A DNA stretch of 64,000 nucleotides, from the NCBI GenBank assembly GCA_029204225.1, contig CM055104.1, positions 52,010,294-52,074,293 on the forward strand. Reading direction: 5' to 3'. The stretch is from Diphasiastrum complanatum. Lineage: Eukaryota; Streptophyta; Lycopodiopsida; Lycopodiales; Lycopodiaceae. Made by a program: the position numbers and the translations under genes. Positions 40,852 to 51,259 of this stretch are shown in pieces (the first letter of the stretch is position 1; each line of letters opens with the position of its first letter). A model generated the notes under the pieces. The model had not been told where the DNA came from, searched no databases, and saw only the letters and a list, made by a program, of their open reading frames with translations.

Positions 40852-42403
40852 TTCACATCTCTGCTTTGGAAACTCTCATGTATTCTTTGTGAAGAAAAAG
40901 AATTCTTTGTATCACGGTCATCTTCATCCGGTAGTCCTAATCAATATTGTGGTCCCAAGCCAATAATTTCGTTTCTTCCACTGTCAGGCCAGCAAATGCA
41001 ACTTCAAAAAAATCCAACATCACGAGGATCCTTACAGGGTCAAACTGTTTCTCCAGATGCTTTAAATGCAACTGCTTGGCTAAAGCATTTCATAGATGTG
41101 CACGAAAAAAAATTGTCTAATTCTTTATATTTTCACTTGCCGGATAATTTTACAAAATTAGAAATATTTTTAATATACAAAGAGTTTGCAAAAACAAAAA
41201 ATGTTCTCTATTTGCGTTACTCATATTTTTTTAGAATTTGGAAAAGAGATTTTGGACTGGTAAAGATTCTCAAAAAATCTACAAAAGCTCTTCAACTGCA
41301 CAGAGAGCATCGAAAGAAATGTTTGGAATGTCCACAAAAATATATGGGACTTGTTATTGATGGCATGGATCAGAACAAAACAATGTTGTCTCATTTTGTC
41401 AGAGTGCCCAAAAATTTGAACGAGACAGATTTTATTCAGGTTCATCTCGTTGAAGCACTTTTGTTTAATGGCACTTTGAAATCCAAGATCTTTTTTTATT
41501 ATCCCAATGTTCGAAATCATCCAAATTTGACGATCACCATTGTACATAAGATAATTTGCGAATTTGGTGAAAATCTTCTAGAAATACTTTATTTGCAGCT
41601 TGACAACACTGCTAGGAAAAATAAAAATCAAACTGTTCTGGCATTCTTGTCTATGCTAGTGGAGAAAAAAAATTTCAAAAAAGTAAAAATAAGATTTTTT
41701 GTTGGTAGGACATACCCACGATCAAATTGATCAAATGTAGAGTTGCCTTTCTAAGAGGTTGAGACGCAAGAAAGCATTTTCATTTCCAGTGCTTCAAAAC
41801 ATTGTTGAGGAATTGAATGTGCCAAAGCCAACGTGTCATTAATCAGACACACATATGATTTGCGTGATTATGTTAAGACATCCAACGAAACAGAGCAATG
41901 CGTAGCTAATATTAATGACATGCTTTCAGCACCAGTTTAAAATCAAATATAACAAATCAGGCATTATATTATTATGGGGCAAACTATTTTCAAATTTAGT
42001 TTCGTGGCTACCTCTTGAAGGAGTTCGATTTTTGCTTAACATTCCATCGACTCAAATCAAGCTTGTTGTGTTGTCTCCCTTGAAGTCCTTGCTAGAAGAA
42101 CAAAAGGCACAAAGAGAACATCGTGAGATTGATTCATTTGCCTCATTAAATTTTTCGGAATCAAGTATTCAAATAGCTTATTATTTTTTTGATGAGTTTG
42201 ATCAGCATTGGTGGCTGGACTTTTTCGAGGAACAAAAAATCAGTTTGCTCAATCTCGAACATACATCAACAACTCATGAATTTCATTGGCCTCATAAATT
42301 AGGAACATCAACTACGACTGTCGAACCTTCAGATTCTTGCAGCTTGTGCAAGGTGAGGAACGTGAAATTTATGTGGGCTCAAGGAAGAATAGGCAAAGTG
42401 TAA
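40852..42403 (+). pseudogene. DUF7869-like protein gene
   Basis: The plus-strand frame is open from 40852 to 41730 (ATG at 40996): LSCILCEEKEFF, NQYCGPKPIISFLPLSGQQ, then ALQLHREHRKKCLECPQKYM, LVIDGMDQNKTMLSHF, LTITIVHKIICEF and LQLDNTARKNKNQTVLAFLS. One frameshift near 41700 is followed, after a stop, by the remnant of VGHTHDQIDQM and LRRKKAFSFPVLQNIVEEL. Further frames reach 42403 (WLDFFEEQKISLLNLEH). D-G-M-D-Q, L-D-N-x-x-x-x-N-K-N and G-H-T-H-x-x-I-D are the landmark blocks of proteins annotated DUF7869. They probably have an RNase H-like transposase fold with acidic catalytic residues; that role is inferred. Confidence 0.75.
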
Positions 42404-42432
42404 AAGCTGCAAAAATGAAATAGCGCAGTGAT

Positions 42433-43004
42433 TTGAATGAAATCCAAATTGGAAGCCTTGTTGCACTTCTAGCTTCAGAAAACTATGAAGGACATCCATT
42501 TTGGATTGCCAAAGTACTTGGTTTTATTCAAAATAACAATCAAACAAAAGTACTACGTGTCCATTGGTTGCGCACCACTTCAACGAATGTTTTTTTGGGA
42601 AGGTACGAACTCGAAATGTTGCAAGTAGATCCAAAGGGCAAGAGAAAGAGATTGCCAAAAAATCACCCAAGAGTCGACGATTTGAATCTACAGGATGTAG
42701 ATGTTTTGACATTTAATTTTGAATTAATAATGACCAATCATCTACAAAAGTCAACAATATCTATATTGAAAGAACGACTTGGATTACTTGAAAAACCATC
42801 ATCTTCCACTCGTCATCAATAGAGGAAAGCTGATTTACAAGGTTTTTTGTCAACAATAGACGCGGATTCTGAGGAAGACATGCCAGTTGACTCTGATGAA
42901 GAAGACGGGTCTTCCACTTCATCAGCTGAAAATGAGAGTGTTGAGAATATGTCAAGTTCTGAATTGAGAGGCATCAGTGAAAATTCCTTAGAAAATGTAC
43001 TTTA
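42433..43004 (+). pseudogene. DUF7869-like gene, C-terminal reader-like and acidic part
   Basis: The frame from 42424 reads LNEIQIGSLVALLASENYE, GHPFWIAKVLGFIQNN, TKVLRVHWLRTT and LGRYELEMLQVDPKGKRKRL. This resembles the G-x-x-V-A...F-W-I-A-K-V...V-H-W pattern seen in small barrel folds such as BAH or Tudor/PWWP-like domains (a family resemblance only). After a stop (42823) comes an acidic Ser-rich tail, DADSEEDMPVDSDEEDGSST, to about 43003. It follows the DUF7869-like core on the same strand and probably formed one protein with it. Confidence 0.5.
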
Positions 43005-43390
43005 AAAAAAAAGAATGTGCAAATATAATTTAAGTTATTTTGTATTTCAATGGGATTTCGAGTTTCAAAAATCATTTGTTCTCTTGAATTATTATTTCTT
43101 TTGTAATTATGATGGTTTTATGAAGTTTGCAACAAAAAACTTGTAGTTCTTTATTTAAAAAATGCATTTTTTGGTATTTTTTAAAAACAAAATTTAGAGA
43201 TTTATTAAAAAAAGTTCATGATTTTGGCCTAAAACTAGGACCATTAAAAAAAACCAAAAAATATTACTCTTTTTCAGGTCAAAGTCCCAAAACAAATGTC
43301 ATCGTGTTAAAAGTCAATTATTATGTATCTCGAGCTAGTTAGGTTGCTTACAAGTGTACAACTTAGATTTGATGAGTGATCAAGTCAATG
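43005..43390. other. AT-rich right margin of the DUF7869-like block
   Basis: No gene. T/A-rich, with a short overlapping frame only (43127-43342). Searches by eye for an inverted repeat matching 37726-37900 failed. The copia B LTR starts near 43391. Confidence 0.35.
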
Positions 43391-43804
43391 TGTTGGCAAA
43401 GATTCAAGTGTCCAACCATAAGTGAAAGATTTGTTAGATGGATCCAATCAAAATCAAGGGATGATGAATCACTCATCCAATAGGATTAGAGAGGTCATAA
43501 ATAAGGGGTCCAGTAGGAATTGAGCTTGGGCCACCTCGAGTTACTACATGTACTTTGATTTCCCTCATAATCTATATTGAGTTTTTGAGAGCAATTTGAG
43601 ATCAATCAATTTTGTGTGTATTACACACTCTTTCTACCCGAGGCTTGATTGGCACTTTCTCTCTCTACTTGAGAGCAACAACTTTTCTTACTTTTTTTCT
43701 TGAGTTCCTTCCACACATGTGAAACTACTTTGGTAATGAATGTATGCATGTAGATTTGCCTCTTTGCCTTAGAATTTGACTTAAATCATGTGTGAATTTT
43801 CACA
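43391..43804 (+). repeat. Probable 5' LTR of copia B
   Basis: From TGTTGGCAAAGATTC to TGAATTTTCACA, followed at 43805 by TGATATCATAGCCTACC, which is a primer site with two substitutions (usual TGGTATCAGAGCC). A TATA-like CATAAATAAGG lies at 43497. The left end is an estimate; no 3' LTR was found. Confidence 0.55.
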
Positions 43805-44545
43805 TGATATCATAGCCTACCTAAGTTTTTGATGTATTTCTTATCAAGAGTTTCAAAATTTTCATGACAATCAAAATCTAGAGAGTGTTGATTTCATGTC
43901 CCATGCTATCTTAGAGCTTTTTGAATCAAGAGAGTTCATTATCATAAGGATTGAATCAGATCTAATACTGTACGAAAATCAATACTTAGACACGTGTGAA
44001 GGACAGCCAAATTCATTTGGATAGTTCACTTCCAAATTAGATCCAAAGTTTATGCTTGATAGCTTGTTTGTAGAGTCTAGTTTGTGTAGCAATTTGCTTC
44101 AAATCAATTAGATCTCTCACCAATTGAGTCCAGGTGGGTAAGGCACGGGCACCCAACCTGGTTGGACACATTTACTTTTGTCTCTATCATGCTTGTTTGA
44201 TCCAAAAATTCAAGATTAGGCTTGCCAATCCCGTCGATTTGAGATCTAGTCATCTTTTTGAGGTCATAGCCACATTGTTTCATACAATTGCATTGTATTT
44301 TTGTGATTGTGGATTCTTTGAGTGTTTCACATGTGCCAAAGATAGGTTGTTCCAAACTTTGCCTATACTCCACCTTTGAGTGAGAGGTTGATCTAGTTTG
44401 AGAGAGATTGGCAAAGCTAGTGAGATCCATCTCACATTTTGTTGCAAGATCTTGCATAGGAGTTGGTAGTACACCTTTCAAGGATCCTATAGTGATAGAG
44501 AAGCAACATTTATTGTCTCATTACAAGGAGTCTTCACTAATTTTG
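43805..44545 (+). other. Copia B leader
   Basis: Leader between the primer site and the gag start. The long open frame from 44408 extends in front of the likely start at 44546; earlier residues are not Gag-like. Confidence 0.55.
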
Positions 44546-45376
44546 ATGGCATCCATGGGTTCCTTCCTATTGGAATTTAGTGAAAGACTATCTACTTCCA
44601 ACTATTCTATTTGGAAGGTTAGAATGGAGTCAATCTTGATACTCCAAGATGTGATGGACATTGTACTTGATATTGAAAAGGAGCCTCGAATTCTTCAAGA
44701 AGTACAAAGATATAAAAAGAGAGCTAGGATGGCTCTACATTATATCAAGATGAATGTCTCTGATGAGATTTTGAGAGAGATTGGTGCTTGTACCTTGGAC
44801 AAGGAAGCTTGGGATGCACTCAAAGCTATTTATGAGGCCAAGAATACCTCTAGGCTCCTCACTCTTGGAAATAAAATATTCCAAAGTTTTCAAAAGAGTT
44901 ATGAGAGTGCTACTAATTATGTTTTGAGAGTGAAAGACATTCATAGGGAGCTTGCTTGTATTGGAGATTCTATCAATCAAAGTGAGGTAGTTCAAGTCAT
45001 ACTTAATGGCTTGAGAGATGAATATGAAAATCTTGTCCAATCCTATGCTATCAAGGAGAATTTACCAAGCTTGGAGGCCTTGCAAGGAGTTCTTATAGCT
45101 GAAGAATCAAGGCATGAGTACAAAATATCGAGGATGGACAAATTATCCCTCAATCATAATGGTGATGACAAAGCACTATTTGTCAAAGACAAGCACAAAG
45201 GGAGGAGCAAGAAGCATCACAAACAATTCTCTAAAGACAAACTCATAGATGGAGAGGAGGATGATTACTCTCAAACTTCTACCTCTAAGATGAAGAAGAA
45301 GAATGTTAAGTGCTTCTTTTGTGGCAAAAAAGGCCACTATGCCACTAATTGCTTAAAAAAAAAAAAACCAATTTAA
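44546..45376 (+). pseudogene. Copia B gag
   Basis: Begins MASMGSFLLEFSERLSTSNY at 44546, chosen because copia Gags start near the STSNYSIWKVRME block. It continues MDIVLDIEKEPRILQEV, KKRARMALHYIKMNVSDEIL, DKEAWDALKAIYEAKNTSRL, YVLRVKDIHRELACIGDS and VQVILNGLRDEYENLVQS. It ends with a CCHC zinc knuckle CFFCGKKGHYATNC (C-x2-C-x4-H-x4-C). The frame is open for ~277 residues, then a run of A (45357-45367) shifts the frame; an A-run slip is plausible. Confidence 0.9.
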
Positions 45377-46610
45377 GCAAGCCAACATCTCTAATGAGAA
45401 AGAAGACTCTATTGCAAGTGATGGAGAAGGATCCCTTATGGTTTATAGCTTCTCCACTTCCCCCTTCAAGAAGGATGGCTCTTGGTATATTCATAGTGGA
45501 GCATCATCTCACATGTGTTGCTACAAGGACTCCTTCTCATCTATCTTGCCTTATGAAGGAGACAAGAAGACGATATACACTGCAAATGACCAAGAGCACA
45601 AAATTGAAGGCGTAGGGACTATTCTTTTGAAGCTTGCATCATCTAAATTTCTCTCTCTAGATAAGGTTCTTTTTGTTCCCAAGCTTACAAAGAACCTCAT
45701 AAGTGTTGGCCAACTTTTTGACAGTGGCCATGAAGTGAAATTCTATATTGATACTTGTGTGATCAAGAAGAATAATGAGATCCTCGCATATGGATCTAGA
45801 TTTGGAGGAATATACAAATTGGATCCAAGAGAAAGAACAAATTCTTGTGATGTTGCTTATGTGACCAAGCTTTCCAAGAAGGAGTTATGGCATAGGAGAT
45901 TGGGACAACCCAATTACAAATCCATGCTTTCTATGATCAAAGAAAAAAAAGGTTATTGGTTTGCCAAAGACACTTTCCAAGGAGATCAAGCCATGTGAGG
46001 CTTGTGCTATTGCAAAATCACACAATAAGCCATATACAAGATATTCCATCAAAAGTACACATCCTTTGGAGTTGATCCACTCATATGTGCATTTCTCATC
46101 AAGCACAAGCAAGGGAGGAGCCTCTTATTTTGTGACATTTATTGATGATCACACACAAGATACACATGGTTATATCTTCTTTCTTCAAAGTCCATGGTGT
46201 ATGATTATTTCCTATTATTCAAAGCATGTGTTGAGAAGCAATTCTCATTGAAAATCAAAGCTTTGAGGAGTGATGGAGGTGGAGAGTACTTCTCCAACAA
46301 ATTCCATGACTATTGTGAGCAAGAAGGCATCGAAAGGGAGTTCTCTTGTGCCTATTCCCCTTCTCAAAATGGGGTGGCTAAGAGGAAGAATAGATCCTTG
46401 TGTGAATGTGCCAAAGCCATAAGGATTGAAGCATCTTTGCCTAAAGATTTTTGGACAGAAGCTATCAATTGTGCAAATTATCTTTGCAATAGCCTCCCTC
46501 ACCTTGCTCTTGGAGGAAAGTCACCATATAAAGTCTTATTCAAGAAGAAGCCTCATGTTGATCACCTTAGAGTATTTGGAAGTGTTATCTTTGCACATAT
46601 TCCCACTACA
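45377..46610 (+). pseudogene. Copia B protease and integrase, truncated
   Basis: The protease motif is WYIHSGASSHMCCYK, with the catalytic Asp of DSGA replaced by His. Then come FVPKLTKNLISVGQLFDSGH, the gag-pre-integrase domain (ELWHRRLGQPNYKSML...CEACAIAKSHNKPY, one frame change at ~45950), and integrase core remnants (THPLELIHSYVHF, ASYFVTFIDDHTQDTHGYI). KALRSDGGGEYFSNKFHDY and SPSQNGVAKRKNRSL give catalytic Asp and the usual region of Glu. After LRVFGSVIFAHIP (46565-46605) homology stops; reverse transcriptase and RNase H are absent. Confidence 0.88.
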
Positions 46611-47150
46611 AGAGGATGGACAATTTCCAAGGCTTTTTTTGAGCATTTTTTTGATAGATAGTTTTTAAAATGAGTCGTGAGGGGAGCGGAGTGCTTTGGT
46701 GTTTGGCCTCGGTATAAGCCTACCAAATCTAAACTTGTTTTTAAAACATTTATAGAGAGGGTTATAGAGAGGCCTATAGAGAGAGTTATAAAGAGGGCCA
46801 AGGTGGCAAGAGGCATTCCAAGACACTCTGTTAACCGGGGATAATATTAAGGCTGATGAAAAAAAGTCCCCTCAGTATAAATCATGGTATAAAACAGAAC
46901 GTAAATGGATCTCACATTTGGAATTTGTTACCTATCAACACATTGAATTCCATTTTCTATCAACATTGGTTGCCATATGCACAAGTGAATAAAGAAATTT
47001 TTGTATCACAAAAAAATGATGACCACAAATTGTGTACTCACATGCGTTGACTTCTTGTTTGATGTCAACTAGTCAATTAACAAAGTGTAATCGCATCTAT
47101 GAGCAATATCATTAATATTACAATGAGTTGAAATACATCGTACTCTCTCA
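46611..47150. other. Unassigned stretch between copia B and the CACTA transposase
   Basis: Contains small repeats GAGAG(G/A)(G/C)(T/C)TATAGAGAG (46754-46800), giving a short IERVIERPIERV-like reading on the plus strand. No known domain. A poly-A and A+T-rich margin leads to the CACTA C-terminal frame. Confidence 0.3.
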
Positions 47151-47151
47151 C

Positions 47152-47535
47152 TTATTCATTTGGTGGTTCATCGCTATCATTTGTCGCATCATCATGCGAC
47201 AAATCTACCAAACCAAATGAGTCTATCTCTAATTCTACCCAAATATCTCCTATAGCTTCATCATTAATAAGTTGACCTTCAAAAGCTAGTGGTGACAGTG
47301 ACAACGAGTGAGATCGGAAAGGTGTGTCATGTGTCATCGATCCATCCAATGATGATGCATCACGCTCAACATCATCATTAGCTTGTGAAGCTTGCACATG
47401 ATCATCCTCCAAAAATGTGTCATCAAATCCATCATTATGATCTTGTTCATGAGGTGCATCAGTTGACAGCGCCATGTCCTCCACAACATCTCTATCTTCA
47501 AAAATTCTTTTACTTCGAGATGCGACTTGAATCAT
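47152..47535 (-). pseudogene. CACTA transposase acidic C-terminus
   Basis: Minus-strand frame with SRSKRIFEDRDVVEDMALS, DGFDDTFLEDDHVQASQAND and a D/E-rich tail ending at 47152. CACTA TNP2-type proteins commonly end in such an acidic region after DUF4216. It lies directly downstream of the DUF4216-like exon. Confidence 0.5.
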
Positions 47536-47687
47536 GTACCACCATCTAAAATCTAAATGATCGGGGTGAAAGACCGCCTGTAATTGATCAAGTTACCATA
47601 AACTTTGACTTGCAGTGAGTATCCATAGCTAATGTTACAGTTGTTGGGTATACATGACACTATGAATTTTTTGCAGTATACTGAAAA

Positions 47688-48075
47688 TCAATTGTTTTTT
47701 ACAACAAAAGAGCATAGACATCTTGAAGACATAGAAGAAATGTACCTACTCACATTGTTGAGGAAAAACAAATATATCACTTTGATCCGTCCAAAGCTTG
47801 GTAGAGTCAATGGCAAAATAACCACGCTCATCTTTCCTAATAGTTGCATTGGGACCATTGCAAATAACTTTGAACCATTTGACATCAAATATGAAAAAGC
47901 TGAATTGCCTAAATCCAACTTCGAGGATGTCATTGATTGTCCCACAATAATCAAGTTGATAAGAGAGTAAATTTGTGTCCGTCGTGCTTGCTCGACTCTC
48001 TTGGATAAAATTTGCCATGATTCCACAATCGTATGTATTTCTATTTTTGTCCATACAAAAGTGTCGTCCATGCAT
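47688..48075 (-). pseudogene. CACTA transposase DUF4216 region
   Basis: Minus-strand frame: NRNTYDCGIMANFIQESRAS, LDYCGTINDILEVGFRQFS, FFIFDVKWFKVICNGPNAT, GYFAIDSTKLWTDQSDIFVF and QQCEQVHF. The Y-x-G-x-[IL]-x-[DE]-I-[LI]-E...[FLV]-F-x-x-x-W-[FY] pattern is that of DUF4216, found at the C-terminal side of plant TNP2 transposases. Confidence 0.7.
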
Positions 48076-48167
48076 CCACAGTACATTATATTTTTTGTAT
48101 TGAACGAAATAGAACTAAATTTGTTAGGGATACAACAAACATGTAAAAAATTGCACGTACAAATGGT

Positions 48168-48301
48168 TTAATTAACATGTGAATGATCATCATCATAGCT
48201 TACATGTAAATCGCACCCGCTTGCATATTCTCGCTCTCTCTTTGTTACTTCGTGGTTGTTTGCCAAGGATTCTCTAAGGGCATCACGCAGCCAATCAAGC
48301 G
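48168..48301 (-). pseudogene. CACTA linker between DUF4218 and DUF4216
   Basis: Minus-strand reading KARRQTARATFRRGHRRQPY and YPALLPKDMTLDWLRDALRE follows the DUF4218 exon out of frame (frame 48407-48168). It is a basic spacer of no known fold. Confidence 0.4.
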
Positions 48302-48910
48302 TCATGTCCTTGGGTAGAAGGGCGGGGTAAAGTGGATATGGTTGTCTTCTATGCCCTCTCCTGAAAGTGGCTCGAGCGGTTTGTCTACGAGCCTTGGCCT
48401 CTTCCACTTTTGCACTTCCTCACTATTAAGAATGCAAAACTTATTTACTTTCTCCCTGAAGGACTCACTCATTCTCATGATCGTTCCTTTTCCTTGAGGA
48501 ACTTCGCCAACAACACGCTCATCATCCTTCTTATCCCAAAGATGAGGAATAGAAGGATCGCTATGAGCAAGGAACTCCGTGATGTAAACCATGGACTCTT
48601 GCACTAGCCATCCTTCCGACATGCTACCCTCAGGCCTTGCTCTTTGTCTTATAAAGCCTTTCAATGTTTTCATGGATCGTTCAAAGAAAAACATCCAACG
48701 GCTATGGACAGTGCCTGAATTACAAATATGGACCAATGTTAGTGAGAGAACATGGGAATTACCACAATAGCAATTTAGTCTAGGCTGGACTAAGAATAGG
48801 CAACTGACGCAAGTAGATGATGTACCTACAATGGCCACCTCATCTACCAAATGCACAAAGAGATGCATTTTAATGGTGAGAATGGATGTGGAAAAGTGCT
48901 TCTCGATCAA
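48302..48910 (-). pseudogene. CACTA transposase DUF4218 region with intron
   Basis: The exon on the minus strand reads FSTSILTIKMHLFVHLVDEV. A stretch starting at GTAGGTACATC (about 48830) and ending TTGTAATTCAG (about 48716) looks like an intron. Next comes GTVHSRWMFFFERSMKTLKG, FIRQRARPEGSMSEGWLVQE and SMVYITEFL. This is the DUF4218 order (MVHLxVHLxxE ... RWMYPFERxMKxLKxxVRNxxRPEGS). It then runs to 48302 with a long degraded linker (RPRLVDKPLEPLSGEG). Confidence 0.75.
48716..48830 (-). other. Intron candidate, ~115 nt, in CACTA DUF4218
   Basis: GT(AGGTAC)...(TAATTC)AG on the minus strand, exactly between the HLVDEV and HSRWMFFFER halves of DUF4218. CACTA transposase genes often carry an intron at this place. 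Confidence 0.6.
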
Positions 48911-49329
48911 ACATGCTGCCTCGATGGAGCTTTGTCTTCTTGCCTCAATTGATGCCAGCGGTATCTCCTTGGATGAAATGTATCTTCATAAAAAAAGTAA
49001 ACAACAATGACATACGTATTAGTAAGATCATCATCTTGAATCATCCCAAGAAAAAATGATGTGAGATGCATTCACCGTACTTCACCAAACCACTGATTTT
49101 ATAGATTGTACTACTTTACTCCTCTATCAAGAACCCTCTCAACACCAAGGGAAGCACAAACTGCATGCACAAAAATAATCTGGTCATTGAGATACATGTA
49201 TGCGCAATGAGATCATCATGAAATTACAAGACATGCTATAAAATGTAATCCACAATGTTGAGATGGAAGCAACGTCAAAAAACATGCCATGCCGACCTGT
49301 AAAAATTTATGCCAGACATGAGACTTTAG

Positions 49330-50120
49330 TCCACTTAGCTTGTTGTCCCTTGTAAAGGCACCCTTTAGGCATCGCATGTGTCTTGTCGGAGTTCAAAATG
49401 AGGCTATTGCCTTCTTAACAATCGTCTCTTCTCTCCTCGAGAAGATCCATGGCGCCTTTGGGAGGACAATGAAATTCTTCACCATTTGTGGCCATAAATC
49501 GGCCATCTTTTCCACTTCTTTGAGGTCATCTTGTGCACCTTTTTTTATCTTTCGACCCGGTCAAGTGCTCCCAAATCATGCTCCCAACATTCTTGAATAT
49601 GTGCATTGGGTCCAAAAGATGGTTTATCAACAATTTCTCTCACTATGGGAGAGGGAGTCGCCTTAGATCTTGATTGGATCTCCAAATCTAAAGCCAATCA
49701 CTTGCCTACAATTTTAAGAAACAAGCACACACATTTAATCGAGATTATTGTTAGAAAATCTAAAGAGAATAACTATAAAATAAATAAATGTACATTAATT
49801 GGCCCAAATTAAATATGTATTGTATCTTCATGGATTGGGGACATTGACCACAAGTCCGTCACACATAGGGTGATCGGGTAGAAGGTATCGAGTGTGGCCC
49901 TCATAAACCATTTTTCGTAGATGTTGTGAGTGACGTGCTTGCAAATACTTGTCACAAACGGGGCATGCATTGTAGCCACTAGTTTGGAGCCCTACTTTGA
50001 GACCACAACCAATTTAATTATGAGTCTAATGTTTGAATTGAAAGAAAGTTTGTGAATACACATTCAATTTAATACCATAAATCAAACCAATGTCAAGGTT
50101 ATCTCACTTGAACATTCACC
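49330..50120 (-). pseudogene. CACTA (TNP2) transposase catalytic core, degraded
   Basis: Minus-strand pieces: SGYNACPVCDKYLQARHSQH, LRKMVYEGHTRYLLPDHP (49985-49845; counterpart of GYxACPxC...H-x-R-x-[FL]-L...HP) and, after a gap, DPMHIFKNVGSMIWEHLTG (about 49590-49530) followed by HCPPKGAMDLLEERRDD. The DxMHI-x-KN block is a hallmark of the Transposase_21 catalytic domain. The segment is frameshifted, and an insertion or intron separates the two parts at about 49665-49840. It cuts and moves CACTA elements by recognising their ends. Confidence 0.8.
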
Positions 50121-50838
50121 ATATCTAGGAAAGTCGCACATCGTCCACATCAAGATTCCCTTTACAACAAAATCTCTTTGTTTGCATAGTCTTGATATAT
50201 CACTCACTTGAACTCCTTGCCATAGAATCTTTAGCTCATCTATCTAGGGAGCCATATACACATCCATATCTTTTGCTTTATATATTCCTGGGATAAGAAG
50301 GGCAAACATTAGGTGCCCCTTCTTGATACTTAGCCAAGGGGGGATGTTGTAATTTACTAGGACAACCAGCCAAGTGGACCATGATGTGGAGCACAAACCG
50401 AATGGATTCACACCATCTATCATTGAATGCAAATGGCGAGGCTCATCCCTAAACTCATGCCAAATAGCATACACGTGCTTCCATGTTGAACAAATCGGCA
50501 GGGATCCTCATAGTGTCGTCCGATGAACGATTGTTTGAATGCTATGTCATTAACTCTGCTATGGAATTACACTTAAACATGTGGTGTATCCTGGGTATGA
50601 TGGAAAAATGTCTTACCACCTTGGCGGGTATGGTCGCTCCCTGTAAATCTTGCCCATAGCAATGTTTCCCACATCGTGGACACGTGCTTGCCTCCTTAAA
50701 CTCATCTCGATATAAGATGCAATCACTGGGACATGCATGAATACTCTTGTAATCCATGCCGACCACGGAGAGCATTTTATTGGCTTCTTGTGGAGACGCC
50801 ACCATGGTGTTATTTGGAGGCAACATTTTTCTGAGCAA
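50121..50838 (-). pseudogene. CACTA (TNP2) transposase, central region
   Basis: From 50838 on the minus strand: LPPNNTMVASPQEANKML, SVVGMDYKSIHACPSDCILY, ASTCPRCGKHCYG (a C-x2-C zinc-like pair), VVRHFSIIPRIHHMFKCNS. Then from 50474: WHEFRDEPRHLHSMIDGVNP, FGLCSTSWSTWLVVLVNYNI, PPWLSIKKGHLMFALLIPG, DMDVYMAP, then QVSDISRLCKQRDFVVKGIL and MWTMCDFPRYGECS (50230-50110). This order (LP..N..P.S..EAKK...Y.KI..CP..C.LY, IPRL...F, DG.NPFG, NLPPWLCMK..., D.DVYLAPLI) is that of plant CACTA TNP2 proteins. Confidence 0.9.
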
Positions 50839-50997
50839 ACTGCAACAAAATATCTATGTAACTAGTTATAGTTTCTCACAATGCATAAAAAAATAAAATG
50901 AGATGAGAGTTTGTCTATAACACACAAGAAGCTAGCAAGCTTACCCAAACAACTTTGTGACGCTCGCATCTTACCAACCGTACTTAGTTTGCAAGTT

Positions 50998-51216
50998 CTA
51001 AAGTAACAAACAAGCTTTCAACTTTGACATTTGTCCACCCTCGTACAAAGGGGTGGATGCAAAGCCACGCATCATCTCTTCTTCCCTTGTCAATGTGGTC
51101 TCAAGGGGCTCTGTGAAGAATGCATCCATCATGTCATCCATGTCCCCCTCGTGATCATGCATTGTGAATGGCACATCCTCATGTATTGTGTCTCCTTGGG
51201 ACATATCTTCGTGCAA
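50998..51216 (-). pseudogene. CACTA transposase N-terminal exon
   Basis: Minus-strand frame with an acidic start (HDHEGDMDDMMDAFFTEPLE) and FASTPLYEGGQMSKLKACL. The PLYEG..xSKL motif is the usual beginning of the conserved TNP2 part. The following block is interrupted at 50997-50840. A gypsy-adjacent fragment at 60084-60215 has the same PLYEGxxxSxL block. Confidence 0.75.
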
Positions 51217-51259
51217 GTCATGTGAATGTGATTCATCATCCTACACAATACAAGTGCAA

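Noticed and set aside
46690-46830. IERVIERPIERV-like repeat frame
   Set aside because: Too short and made of a simple GAGAGxxTATA repeat; no homology recognised.
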